From: a gamma proteobacterium symbiont of Ctena orbiculata
GTDB lineage: Bacteria; Pseudomonadota; Gammaproteobacteria; Chromatiales; Chromatiaceae
Assembly: GCA_003058525.1 (NCBI GenBank)
Contig: QBVD01000065.1
Location: 18,266 to 82,265, forward strand
Length of the DNA stretch: 64,000 nt
Reading direction: 5' to 3'
Part shown: piece by piece, positions 35,136 to 44,342 of the stretch
Layout: the number at the start of each line of letters is the position of its first letter
Numbering within the stretch: the first letter of the stretch is position 1
Position numbers and translations under genes: made by a program
Notes under the pieces: model-generated
What the model was told of the DNA's origin: nothing
Databases searched by the model: none
The model's input: the letters and a program-made list of their open reading frames with translations, nothing else

Positions 35136-37640
35136 CTATTTAGGAAAAAGGATAACTTCAACCCGTCTTGTTTTTCGTCTGGCATCGATGCTTTCCAGCC
35201 GTATACCACCATTTTCTACTGGACCGACTGCTGCAACGCGCAACCGGTCATCGGCAATGCCGCGTATGGAGAAATATTCTTTTACCTCTTCTGCACGCTT
35301 CAGTGACAGGCGATAATTATAGTTTCCACTTCCTTGGGCATCGGCATAACCGGTAATTTTCAAAAAGTTGTTCTCATCAAGCAACATCTTATTGCGGATG
35401 GATTTCAATAGTGGTTTATAGTCGGAAGATATGTCGGAGGTATTGAAATCGAAATAGACAATATAACGCTTGGCCAATTCGATATTGTGAAACGAGCTGA
35501 TATCTGATTCACCCATCTCAAGAGGGATGGCGTTAGAAGCCACTGTTTCTCTGACCTCGTGTTTGGCTTCCAAAGCATCGATCATTTTTGCTGATTGAGA
35601 AGGCACTGTTGTCTCGTCATTTGCAATTTGTTGCAAATTCATTGAAAAATCATCAGACTGATTAATCTCATGAGCTTCTGTGCCACTTACTTCTTGAGTA
35701 ACGGTCAGATCCTGCTCGGGTGAGGTTGCGTGAATCTCTATAACTTGTTTTGCAGTCTTATCCAGGTCTGGAGAATTGGAGGGCGCTTTGTCTTGTGTGT
35801 CCTCTTGATTCAATGGAGGTACAACTTGCTTTGAGATATCAGTCAAATCTGATTGTTGTATCTCAGCTTTATTGAAAAAAAGGCTGATCCGGTCAGGAAA
35901 TATTTGTATTGCCAGTAATCCCATCACACCGATGGAGACCAATGTGATCACATGAATGATGGATCTTTTCAGAGTCACAACCTTGTCGGAGACCTTTCGA
36001 GGGTGATTGGACTCATCGTTGCCATTGGCAGTGATGTCCGGACAATCCTCAACCCAGACTGCAGGTATGCTCAGATTGTCATCGACTGCGGTACTATGAT
36101 CCATCTTCAGAATCGACCTGTCCGGCAGTGTGGTATCGGATAGCGTGGTTGCGCCCTGATGAAGGTTTTTGTTGGGTTGTATTGTGTTGTTGCCGCTGGA
36201 CATGAACCAGACCCCTCCCCAGTGGTGCTCACTATCCTTGAAGACTTCTCCACCAACAGGCTGAGTGGTTGATTGCAATTTGGATGATTCAGCGGTGATG
36301 ATTGATTCCTGTTGTCTACTACCGGGAAAAAGTGTGTCCATATCCGAGGGGTTAATTGCTCCGTTCCAGATTTCATCGGCATTGGGGAGTGTTAGCTCGG
36401 GTCCAGGTCCCTTGTCATGAATCCCGGATTCCTCAGTTTGCGCATTACAATCGCGCGCTTGATCGGTTTTTGCTGTGTTTGTACCTGTCTCCGGATCGAC
36501 TTCTATTAATGTTTCTCTTGGCGTGTCATCACGCCACATAAACCATTCGGATTCAGGTTTCTTTAGTTCAATATCACTCTCAGGAGCCATGTTATCGTTT
36601 GCCGGTGTGAGGGAATGACTGGTGGATTGGTTGGCTGTGGAAATGCTGTCTTGCTGCTCAATGGGCCAGTGATTACGCTCCTTTGGCGGCATGGAAATCC
36701 CTGATTGGTTGGCGATGGCTTGGTGTGTTATTTGCTGCTTTTTTTCAGCACGATAGTTACTGGCAAAACATTCGAAACTCTCTTCGCCGGTCAAGCTAAT
36801 ACGCTGCTGGTCAACCAGTTCTTCTATGACGGTTAATGCATCTTCGCCGGTCAGGTTATGTTTCTCTTCAAGATAGGCTAAAAGCAACAGGTGGCTCATC
36901 AAGTGGTTGATATTTCTGGGTACACCCTGAGAAGCCATGTGAATTAGATGGAAGACCTCATCCGCTATCTGTGGGTCACTCTGCCAGCCTGCATGCTCTA
37001 GTCGATGAATAATGTACGCCTGGGTCTGTTCCGGGGGTAGAGAATCGATCTGGCAGATTGCAATCAGTCTTTGTTGGATATGCTCCATATCCGGACCCAG
37101 CAAGAGCCGGCGCAGATCTTCATGGCCGGCCAGGATTACTTGCAAAAGGGAGTGCTTTCCCTGTTGCAGATTGGATAATAAACGCAGTTCCTCCAATCCG
37201 TTCGAGGAGAGATTCTGTGCTTCATCGAGGAATAGAATCGACTGTTTTCCCTTTTCATGCAATGTTGAAAGGTGTTTATGTATAACGGTCAGCAGGGTTG
37301 CCTTATTGTAGCTCTCAGCGGGAAATCCATATTCCAGCGCCACCTTTCTCAGGAGTTCTTCTGCCTGCAGTTGGCTGGTTACGAGGTTGAGGGTGTGGTA
37401 GCTGGTTTCATCGAGTTCCGAGATGACATCCCTGATCAAGGTCGTTTTACCAGAACCGGGTTGACCGGTTATCAAGACGAATCCTTCACCTTGTTCCAGT
37501 GCATAGGCAAGATGTGCAGAGGCGCGCAGATAGTTTTTGTGAGCATAGCGAAACTTCTCATCAGCACTCAGTCTGAAGGGTGTATCCTTGAATCCAAAAT
37601 ATGACTCGTACATTTCGCTAGATATCCACGAATGTTCCAT
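35136..37640 (-). CDS. ExeA/GspA-like AAA ATPase fused to an OmpA domain
   Basis: About 834 residues; the ATG at 37610 (MYESYFGFKDTPF) is an alternative start closer to relatives. The N-terminal 280 residues are an ExeA-type ATPase: YFGFKDTPFRLSADEKF, Walker A GQPGSGKTTLI, Walker B ILFLDEAQNL. Then about 270 low-complexity acidic residues, one membrane helix (about 561-582), about 140 periplasmic residues and a C-terminal OmpA-like peptidoglycan-binding domain (about 726-835: YFDFNTSDIS, ITGYADAQGSGNYNYRLSLKRAEEV, ARRKTRRVEV). ExeA normally ends in a different peptidoglycan-binding module and helps build the type II secretin. Here an OmpA domain takes that place. Single gene. Confidence 0.88.
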   Translation of the reverse strand: MEHSWISSEMYESYFGFKDTPFRLSADEKFRYAHKNYLRASAHLAYALEQGEGFVLITGQPGSGKTTLIRDVISELDETSYHTLNLVTSQLQAEELLRKVALEYGFPAESYNKATLLTVIHKHLSTLHEKGKQSILFLDEAQNLSSNGLEELRLLSNLQQGKHSLLQVILAGHEDLRRLLLGPDMEHIQQRLIAICQIDSLPPEQTQAYIIHRLEHAGWQSDPQIADEVFHLIHMASQGVPRNINHLMSHLLLLAYLEEKHNLTGEDALTVIEELVDQQRISLTGEESFECFASNYRAEKKQQITHQAIANQSGISMPPKERNHWPIEQQDSISTANQSTSHSLTPANDNMAPESDIELKKPESEWFMWRDDTPRETLIEVDPETGTNTAKTDQARDCNAQTEESGIHDKGPGPELTLPNADEIWNGAINPSDMDTLFPGSRQQESIITAESSKLQSTTQPVGGEVFKDSEHHWGGVWFMSSGNNTIQPNKNLHQGATTLSDTTLPDRSILKMDHSTAVDDNLSIPAVWVEDCPDITANGNDESNHPRKVSDKVVTLKRSIIHVITLVSIGVMGLLAIQIFPDRISLFFNKAEIQQSDLTDISKQVVPPLNQEDTQDKAPSNSPDLDKTAKQVIEIHATSPEQDLTVTQEVSGTEAHEINQSDDFSMNLQQIANDETTVPSQSAKMIDALEAKHEVRETVASNAIPLEMGESDISSFHNIELAKRYIVYFDFNTSDISSDYKPLLKSIRNKMLLDENNFLKITGYADAQGSGNYNYRLSLKRAEEVKEYFSIRGIADDRLRVAAVGPVENGGIRLESIDARRKTRRVEVILFPK

Positions 37641-37643
37641 CAC

Positions 37644-38021
37644 TCTGTCAATCTCTGAGTCTACGCCATAGCGGCAATGCTTGAAAAGACCATATCGGTG
37701 AAAATAACCGTGTTGGAATGTTAATTCTTTATAACTTCAGTGGTTTAAATTGGTCATGGACGATACAGAGTGGATGAGTCCAAATAGGTCTTTGTATTGT
37801 GACCGACATCACAGCAACTGGCTTGTCCGGGAGAGCAGGAAATGCATGGAAGGGTAAAGACATGACGCAGGTTTTCATGGGCCCCGAGAGGGAAGGTCAT
37901 CCACCTCGCGGTGACGGCTGTCGATTAATTTGTAGCCTCATTGTATGTGGATGGCTGATCTGCTCATTGCGCAGACTTTAACAAGCTGAAATAACAGAAA
38001 CATTAAAAATTGTAAATCGAG
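37644..38021. other. Intergenic gap
   Basis: Upstream of the ATPase-OmpA gene and downstream of the ANTAR gene, both on the minus strand. A 60-codon plus-strand frame (37799-37981) has no ribosome binding site and no motif. Nothing else seen. Confidence 0.45.
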
Positions 38022-38657
38022 TTACTGACTTAATTGATTGAATATACTGTGGGCGTCGAGTATTTCCTGGGCAAGTTCGATCACTCTTCGGCGCTCTGAC
38101 CGTGCCTTGCTGCGTAACAACTCGTATGCACTGTCGCGATTCAGGTTGTAGCGTTCCATTAAGATACCGACAACGATATTAATTGCTTTTTCTGTCTTTA
38201 ATGACTTGCTGCATCGTTGCTCTTCCTTGTGCAGATATCTGATTTGTCTGGCGCAGTTCAATGCTGATTCGATACCGGAAAGCAGGATGGTGTGGTCATC
38301 ACTATTGACAACAAATCCTAGAGAACTCTGACCCTCATCAAGCTTTGGCTGAATATCATTAAAATGCTGCAGAAGAAATACATAGGCAGATCCTGAAGCC
38401 AGCAATGCACTGGTTAATTCAATGAGCGAATGTTCCGGGATCCGTATATCCAGAATGACCAGGTCAGGCTTTTCGTTGATATTCAGTTGAGCAGCGATTT
38501 GAGTGTCATCTGCGGTGACTATCCTGTAGCCTAATGACTTCAGTGTCACCGCCATAGCATCAGATGATGATTGATATTTGTCGACTATCAGCAATTTTGC
38601 CTTATTGTCCATCCTATTACAGGCTGAATCGGGTGTATCGATAAAGCCTGGCTCCAT
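38022..38657 (-). CDS. Response regulator with ANTAR RNA-binding domain
   Basis: 211 residues (or 196 from the second Met at 38612). A receiver-like domain (about 20-140; likely phosphoacceptor D70 in LVILDIRIPE) where the usual acidic pair is reduced to D26-K27, so phosphorylation may be weak or absent. The C-terminal ANTAR domain (about 150-205) has LKTEKAINIVVGILMERYNL and AYELLRSKARSERRRVIELA. ANTAR proteins such as AmiR and NasR bind paired RNA hairpins and prevent transcription termination, typically in nitrogen metabolism. No target leader was recognised nearby. Single gene. Confidence 0.88.
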   Translation of the reverse strand: MEPGFIDTPDSACNRMDNKAKLLIVDKYQSSSDAMAVTLKSLGYRIVTADDTQIAAQLNINEKPDLVILDIRIPEHSLIELTSALLASGSAYVFLLQHFNDIQPKLDEGQSSLGFVVNSDDHTILLSGIESALNCARQIRYLHKEEQRCSKSLKTEKAINIVVGILMERYNLNRDSAYELLRSKARSERRRVIELAQEILDAHSIFNQLSQ

Positions 38658-38817
38658 TGTAAAAAAAGAATTTACTATCTGTGGTGAAAATTAACCATGA
38701 CGTCTGTCAGTTGCCGGTACTATTTTAAGATTATTTACACATTATTCTCCTTGAATGATCTGTAGCTTAATGTCCGAGTTGCATGTCATATCAATGCCCG
38801 GTATTTCCATAAAAAAA

Positions 38818-40635
38818 TTAGGTGTTACAGGTTGAATCAGTTTCCTTAATATCCACCCGAATTAATGGTGTCTGTCCCGGAGGTTGTTGCGCAAGCAGCT
38901 TCTCCAGCTCCAAACCGTTCAACGGATGGCTGATATAACTGCCTTGTGCAAGATCACACCCGAACTTTTTCAAGCACTCCAGCTGTTCGGCGTTTTCTAT
39001 ACCCTCTGCAATGACACGAAGCGAGAGGTTGTGCCCCATATTGATGATGGTTCTGACCAGCAGCCTGTCGCATTCGCTGGATTTGATGTCACAGATATAG
39101 GAGCGGTCAATTCTTATTTTATCGATGGGATAACGCTTGATATAGTTTAATGAAGCAAAGCCGGCGCCGAAATCATCGATAGTGAGTCGTACACCAAGTT
39201 GACTGATTCTGGAAAGTGACTTAAGTGCTTCTTGCATTTTTTCAATAAGCACGCTGCCGGTGATTTCCAATTCAAGTGAGGATTCCGGTAAATTATATAA
39301 ACTCAGTGCACGTTGAATTTGTGTGTCAAGTTTACCTGTTGAAAGCAGGATGCCTGGAATTTTCAGTGCAATACGCAGATCGATATCAAACTTATGGCGC
39401 CAGGCAGCCAATTGATTACATGCTGTGTCGAGGGTCCAGCTGCCAAGTTCATGTATCAAGCCACTCTCTTCTGCAATGGGTATGAATTTGATTGGAGGTA
39501 TGACGCCCATGTCATGATGGTGCCAGTGAGGCATTACTTCGATGACATTGATATGGTTGTTAATCAGGTCGATTTGCGGCTGGAATAGCAAGCTCACCGC
39601 TTGTTCACTAAGTGCCCTGCGAAGCTCTTCCCGCAGATAAACACGATTATTATGCAATTCACCCATCTCTGAGGTGTAGAATGCGTAACAGTTTTTCCCT
39701 TTATCTTTTGCCTGGTACATTGCAGTGTCGGCATGTCTGATCATATTCTCACAATTATCCCCATGTTCCGGAAACAGACAGATCCCGGTGCTGGTGCTGA
39801 TGTATATTTCATGGTCGTCTATCCTGAAGGGTTTTTTGAATGTTGCGATAACTTTTTTGGCGACGTTCTCAACCTGTCCCTTGTCTGAGATTCTGGAAAG
39901 AATGACAGTGAACTCGTCACCGCCAAAACGGGCAATAGTATCCGATTCCCGTAGCGTATCCGTTAAACGGCGGGCTACCGCACTCAATAGTTGATCGCCA
40001 ATTGAATGACCAAGCGAATCGTTGATATCCTTGAAATGGTCCAGGTCGAGAAAAAAGAGTGCGACCATCAGCCTTTCCCTTATTGCCTGGGAAATACTCA
40101 GTTCGAGCCGATCTGAGAAGAGCTCCCGATTAGGTAGACCGGTCAGGTTGTCGTAGTAAGCCATATGGTGGATCTGATTCTTGATCGCTTCCTGGTGGCT
40201 TATGTCGGAAAATATCCCCAGATAGTGGGTCGGTTCACCCCGCGTGTCTGCAATGGTTTCGATCGACAGACACTCGGGGTAGATCTCGCCATTTTTTCTT
40301 CGATTCCAGATGATTCCCTGCCAATGGCCTTTTTCATTCAAGTCATTCCACATCTGACAGTAAAAGTCTCTGCCATGCCGTCCCGAAGAGAGTATACGAG
40401 GCGTCTTGCCCAAGGCTTCATCTCTGGTATATCCCGTTACCCTGGTGAAGGCTTTATTGATCTCCACGATATTCAATTCAAGGTCGGTAACAAGGATTCC
40501 GTCCTTGAATAAGGTGACGATACGCTCAGCCAAGCCTGTATCCGACTGGGTTGCTTTAGGTTTTCCTCTGATCTGGGACCGGCCTTTGCTTGATCGCCCT
40601 TTGGACCGACTGAGAACCTGTGTCCGTTTTCTCAT
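38818..40635 (-). CDS. PAS-GGDEF-EAL protein with degenerate EAL
   Basis: 605 residues, no membrane segment; very basic N terminus. PAS domain (about 40-160: NKAFTRVTGYTRDEALGKTP), GGDEF (about 165-330) intact with ARFGGDEFTVIL and I-site RESD, and EAL (about 345-590). The EAL domain has lost key residues: EAL reads EVM, the N of the VNIS motif is replaced (LKIPG) and the catalytic-site Glu of ITES is Gly (EITGS), whereas DDFGAGFASL is kept. It is thus likely a diguanylate cyclase with a binding-only or structural EAL domain, unlike the protein at 4259-6334. Single gene. Confidence 0.88.
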   Translation of the reverse strand: MRKRTQVLSRSKGRSSKGRSQIRGKPKATQSDTGLAERIVTLFKDGILVTDLELNIVEINKAFTRVTGYTRDEALGKTPRILSSGRHGRDFYCQMWNDLNEKGHWQGIIWNRRKNGEIYPECLSIETIADTRGEPTHYLGIFSDISHQEAIKNQIHHMAYYDNLTGLPNRELFSDRLELSISQAIRERLMVALFFLDLDHFKDINDSLGHSIGDQLLSAVARRLTDTLRESDTIARFGGDEFTVILSRISDKGQVENVAKKVIATFKKPFRIDDHEIYISTSTGICLFPEHGDNCENMIRHADTAMYQAKDKGKNCYAFYTSEMGELHNNRVYLREELRRALSEQAVSLLFQPQIDLINNHINVIEVMPHWHHHDMGVIPPIKFIPIAEESGLIHELGSWTLDTACNQLAAWRHKFDIDLRIALKIPGILLSTGKLDTQIQRALSLYNLPESSLELEITGSVLIEKMQEALKSLSRISQLGVRLTIDDFGAGFASLNYIKRYPIDKIRIDRSYICDIKSSECDRLLVRTIINMGHNLSLRVIAEGIENAEQLECLKKFGCDLAQGSYISHPLNGLELEKLLAQQPPGQTPLIRVDIKETDSTCNT

Positions 40636-41230
40636 CCACTATCTCCGTGCATCCTGTCCATCATCCACTCGAATACCGCCACCAATGGCACGCACACGTG
40701 CGCATCCAACTGCCTGTATGCCTCGTTGAGGTAAGCAGTTTATCTATCGGCGGGGTAAAGGCCGTGAAGTGGGGAGCGCCCGCCTGGGGGCGTTCCAAAA
40801 GAATCTGGCGGGGATAAGGCCAAATATATCTATAGAATCTATAGTTTTAGGGTAACTGTGATTATCTATAAAAAAGTAGGGCTATTTCAAGTCTCAGTTA
40901 AGTTGAGAGAGCTCTGAACAAGCCAGGGCGAGTCAGATTGTGAAAAAACTTCCTCTCCAAGGCTTTAACTGCCGGTCTATTGTCGAAAATACAGCATAGA
41001 GCGCTACTTCCGATCATTAAACAGCCCACCATGAATTGTTAAATATTTGACAACATTTGTGGATCATTTGGTTGAGGTGGTGCAGGGCTAAGCGGAGAGA
41101 CGCGCCACACCCAGGGTGAATTCAATACGAATGCGCTACACATTAGCAGTTTGCTTGCCATAGAATGGATGAACAGCAATGCTGTATTTCCATGCAGATT
41201 ATCCATACCAACCAACCCTGGGCCGTTAAA
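40636..41230. other. Intergenic gap of about 595 bases
   Basis: No gene supported; plus-strand frames of about 65 codons have no motif. CTATAG-AAT-CTATAG (40830-40844) is a near-palindrome in an AT-rich patch that may be a regulatory site for the cyclase gene. The crotonase start at 41231 has a weak ribosome binding site. Confidence 0.45.
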
Positions 41231-42025
41231 ATGAACACACAATCCTATAAATTCCTTGATCTTGAGTTGATCGAGCAGGGAACCTATCTTCTGACCTTAA
41301 ACAGGCCCGCCAGCCTGAATGCCCTCAACGCTGAAACATTCAGGGAGTTTGCGCTGGCACTGGATGAGGTTGCGGACGATGCTAAGGCACGGGTGCTGTT
41401 GATTACAGGGGCGGGTGAGAAGGCATTTGTCGCGGGGGCCGATATCAGTGAAATGCAAGATAAATCGGCAGTGGAGGGGATGGCCTTTTCTCAAACCGCT
41501 ATGACGCTATTCCGCCGGCTCGAGATGCTGCCAATACCGGTGATCGCCGTCATCAACGGCTACTGCCTCGGCGGCGGCTGCGAACTGGCCATGGCTTGTG
41601 ATTGGATCATCGCCTCGGAAAATGCCGTGTTTGGTCAACCGGAAGTCAATTTGGGGATCACTCCCGGTTTTGGCGCCACCCAGAGATTATCCAGACTCAT
41701 CGGTCCCGCCAGGGCCATGGAAATGATCGTCAGCGGTCGTCATGTCGATGCGAATGAGGCCCTGACCTGGGGCCTCATCAACCATGTCTACCCGCAGGAT
41801 AAGCTGATGGATGAGGCCCTTTCCATGGCCGGCACGATCTGTCAAAAAGGCCCGCTGGCGGTTCATTTGAGTAAACAGGCCATCGTCAGGGGACAGGATC
41901 TCGACCTGGATAGCGGTTGCCAGATCGAAAGCCAGGCATTCGGTCTCTGTTTCTCTTCCGCAGACCAGAAAGAGGGCATGGCGGCGTTTCTGGAAAAACG
42001 CAAACCTGAGTTCAAGGGGGCCTAA
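41231..42025 (+). CDS. Enoyl-CoA hydratase (crotonase family)
   Basis: 264 residues from the ATG at 41231, which gives the usual family length; an upstream ATG (41165) would add 22 residues without homology. Oxyanion-hole segments FVAGADISEM and GYCLGGGCELAMACD, with both catalytic glutamates (in GGCELAMACD and GQPEVNLGITPG). It hydrates trans-2-enoyl-CoA in fatty acid or amino acid breakdown. Single gene, no other beta-oxidation genes near. Confidence 0.88.
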   Translation: MNTQSYKFLDLELIEQGTYLLTLNRPASLNALNAETFREFALALDEVADDAKARVLLITGAGEKAFVAGADISEMQDKSAVEGMAFSQTAMTLFRRLEMLPIPVIAVINGYCLGGGCELAMACDWIIASENAVFGQPEVNLGITPGFGATQRLSRLIGPARAMEMIVSGRHVDANEALTWGLINHVYPQDKLMDEALSMAGTICQKGPLAVHLSKQAIVRGQDLDLDSGCQIESQAFGLCFSSADQKEGMAAFLEKRKPEFKGA

Positions 42026-42092
42026 TAAACCGTCTGGCGGAACTACAAGCTGCCGTGTGACATCCAGGGTATCTCAAAAATAAGTACTCTGC

Positions 42093-42119
42093 TAAAGATT
42101 TGATTTTTAATGTCGATTA
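42093..42119 (+). promoter_or_regulatory. Sigma-28 (FliA) promoter of the chemoreceptor gene
   Basis: TAAAGATT-N11-GTCGATTA agrees with the flagellar consensus TAAAGTTT-N11-GCCGATAA in 12 of 16 positions and exact spacing. It lies about 125 bases before the chemoreceptor start, so the gene is probably expressed with late flagellar genes. Confidence 0.7.
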
Positions 42120-42244
42120 TAGAGATGTCATGTGTATCTCTGAGCCGTCAGGCGCAAGTTTCGAATTCCAGGTAGGGAGATTCTGATCACAGTGAAGTGA
42201 AAGTATGAGTCAAGAGTGAACTGGCGACTTTCAAAAATTCACAA

Positions 42245-43912
42245 ATGGTGATTGCAATGTCATTTCTTCATAATCTTCCTATTAAACTACGTCTCTATAT
42301 CATGGTCGGTTTGGTGCTGTGTGTGGCGCTCTTCGTGGGACTGATTGGTCTCAATGGCATGCGCAACGCCGCTCATGCCATCGATGAGCTATACAACCAA
42401 GACATGGCGTATATGCAGGCACTGGGGGCTATTCTGGAAGCGGCCGAGGAGAGCCGGTCGCAGGTCCTGCTCTCGTTGCAGCATGACCCGGACTCCTCCT
42501 TCTCCTCGATGCATGACCATCCTGTGACGGTGCATATTGAACAAATCGATCATAACGTCAAGGAGATCGATAAACATTGGGCGGAATTCATGAACTCTCA
42601 CCTGGATGCCGAGGAGAAGCGGTTGGCGGATGTTTTTCAGGCTGAATTGGTGAAATTCGAAAAGGAGGCGTTGGAAAAGATCGAGGAAGGCATCAGGACG
42701 GGGCACTATCATGAGGCTGAAAGTCTAGTATTGGGCGTGGTTAACCCTGTCATGAAGGAGATGAAGGGGACTATTGAATCCCTGATCAAGCTCCAGGAAG
42801 AGGAGGCCGCAGCGTTTTTCACCGAGTCCGGCGAGAACTACCACTCCATGATCACCTGGGTTGTCGTCAGTTTAGCTGTCGGTGCGATCATCAGTCTAGT
42901 GCTTGCCTATCACACGATTACCACGATTACACAGGGCGTCAACCAGATTGAGTTGAAGGCCAAACAGCTGTCAGATGGCGATCTGGGAGCGCGGGTGGAA
43001 TATAGCAACAAGGATGAGCTCGGTCGCATTGCCACTGCCTTCAACAAAATGGCGGATAAATTCCATGACACCATCAATGAGGTCAAGGATTCGGTAACTC
43101 AGCTTGCCGCGGCAGCTGAGGAGACCTCTACGGTGACCACCCAGACCACACAAGGTATCAGCCAACAATTAACAGAGACCAGTCAAGTGGCCACGGCGAT
43201 GAACGAGATGAGCGCCACGGTACAGGAGGTGGCGCGCAACGCCGTCGATGCAGCTGAAGCGGCCCGTGAAGCGGACAATACTTTCCACCAGGGCAAGCAA
43301 GTGATCGATAAAGTGATCGACGCCATCGGTGAGTTGGCCAAAGAGGTGGAGCAGGCCGCAGGTGTGATCCAGCAGCTCGAATCCGAGAGTATGAACATCG
43401 GTTCGGTGCTCGATGTGATCAAGAGCATCGCTGAGCAGACCAACCTGCTGGCCCTCAATGCGGCAATAGAGGCGGCTCGGGCCGGTGAGCAGGGCCGTGG
43501 TTTCGCCGTGGTAGCGGATGAGGTTCGCACACTTGCCGGACGCACCCAGGAGTCTACCCAAGAGATCGAGGAGATGATCAGCAAGCTACAGGCCGGCGCC
43601 AATAATGCGGTGAAAGTGATGGCTGAGGGCAAGGAGATGACCCAGGTCGGCGTGGAGCAGGCCGCTGCCGCCGGTGAAGCGTTGGAGACCATAAACACCG
43701 CCGTTGAGCAGATCTCGAATATGAACACACAGATCGCCAGCGCGGCCGAGGAGCAGAACTCGGTCACCGAAGAGATCAACCGCAGTATCGTCAGCATCAA
43801 TGAGGTGGCGGAGCAGTCGGCAGCAGGTGCCCAGCAGACATCTCAGGCAAGTAATGATCTGGCTAAATTGGCCGAACAGCTCAAGGGACTGGTAGAACTA
43901 TTTAAAGTATGA
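42245..43912 (+). CDS. Methyl-accepting chemotaxis protein
   Basis: 555 residues (or 551 from the ATG at 42257). First membrane helix (about 15-38), four-helix-bundle periplasmic sensor (about 40-200), second helix (about 205-225, [18 protein letters not shown]), HAMP (about 230-285) and a cytoplasmic signalling domain with the highly conserved hairpin tip [32 protein letters not shown] and flanking methylation helices rich in Glu/Gln. It passes ligand information to CheA/CheW. No che genes nearby. A sigma-28 promoter precedes and a hairpin terminator follows. Confidence 0.95.
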   Translation: MVIAMSFLHNLPIKLRLYIMVGLVLCVALFVGLIGLNGMRNAAHAIDELYNQDMAYMQALGAILEAAEESRSQVLLSLQHDPDSSFSSMHDHPVTVHIEQIDHNVKEIDKHWAEFMNSHLDAEEKRLADVFQAELVKFEKEALEKIEEGIRTGHYHEAESLVLGVVNPVMKEMKGTIESLIKLQEEEAAAFFTESGENYHSMITWVVVSLAVGAIISLVLAYHTITTITQGVNQIELKAKQLSDGDLGARVEYSNKDELGRIATAFNKMADKFHDTINEVKDSVTQLAAAAEETSTVTTQTTQGISQQLTETSQVATAMNEMSATVQEVARNAVDAAEAAREADNTFHQGKQVIDKVIDAIGELAKEVEQAAGVIQQLESESMNIGSVLDVIKSIAEQTNLLALNAAIEAARAGEQGRGFAVVADEVRTLAGRTQESTQEIEEMISKLQAGANNAVKVMAEGKEMTQVGVEQAAAAGEALETINTAVEQISNMNTQIASAAEEQNSVTEEINRSIVSINEVAEQSAAGAQQTSQASNDLAKLAEQLKGLVELFKV

Positions 43913-43928
43913 TCTGTTAATCATCAAG

Positions 43929-43955
43929 CCGCATTCGTACTTTTCGAATGCGGTT
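43929..43955 (+). terminator. Hairpin terminator after the chemoreceptor gene
   Basis: Perfect 9-bp stem CCGCATTCG / CGAATGCGG with a seven-base loop, 17 bases after the stop. The following T run is weak (TTC), so efficiency is uncertain. Confidence 0.65.
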
Positions 43956-44005
43956 CATCTAAATGTTCTTCTGACAGCTCCACGCGGATCCCGTCATTAT
44001 ATTCT

Positions 44006-44236
44006 TAGGGCCTGTTAACACTAATCCAATACGCCCTGTTGTGCCTGAAAAAGCGCCAATCAAGGCGCACCCCAAGGGCACTTCCTTCGGGGCGCAACCC
44101 GAAGGGCTGGGGCTGTTTTCGCCCCCAGCCGCGTTATCATTCGCTCATGTAGAATGACTACACCTCGCTCATTCTGCCTTGCTGGGCACAAAAACAGCCC
44201 CAGCAGGGCGTATTGGATTAGTGTTAACAGGCCCTA
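44006..44236. repeat. Structured repeat, copy B (227 bp, internally deleted)
   Basis: Same TA flanks and inverted ends as copy A, here with 31 perfect pairs (GGGCCTGTTAACACTAATCC to ACGCCCTG and its complement). It lacks 92 bases present in copy A: the missing part lies between two copies of CCCCAAGGGCACTTCCTT, so recombination between these direct repeats would explain it. The second long stem and the apical hairpin TGTAG-AATGA-CTACA are intact. No gene. It lies between the chemoreceptor gene and sthA. Confidence 0.87.
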
Positions 44237-44342
44237 GTATGCAATTCAACAATTTGTACTTTATTGAGCATGATTATTAGCGGAATTTTGCGGTAATCGA
44301 AGTTTATTGGCGGCTAATCAATGACTCGATTCATGGCTGAGT

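Noticed and set aside
37799..37981. A 60-codon frame upstream of the ATPase-OmpA gene
   Set aside because: No start signal or motif and opposite in direction to both neighbours.
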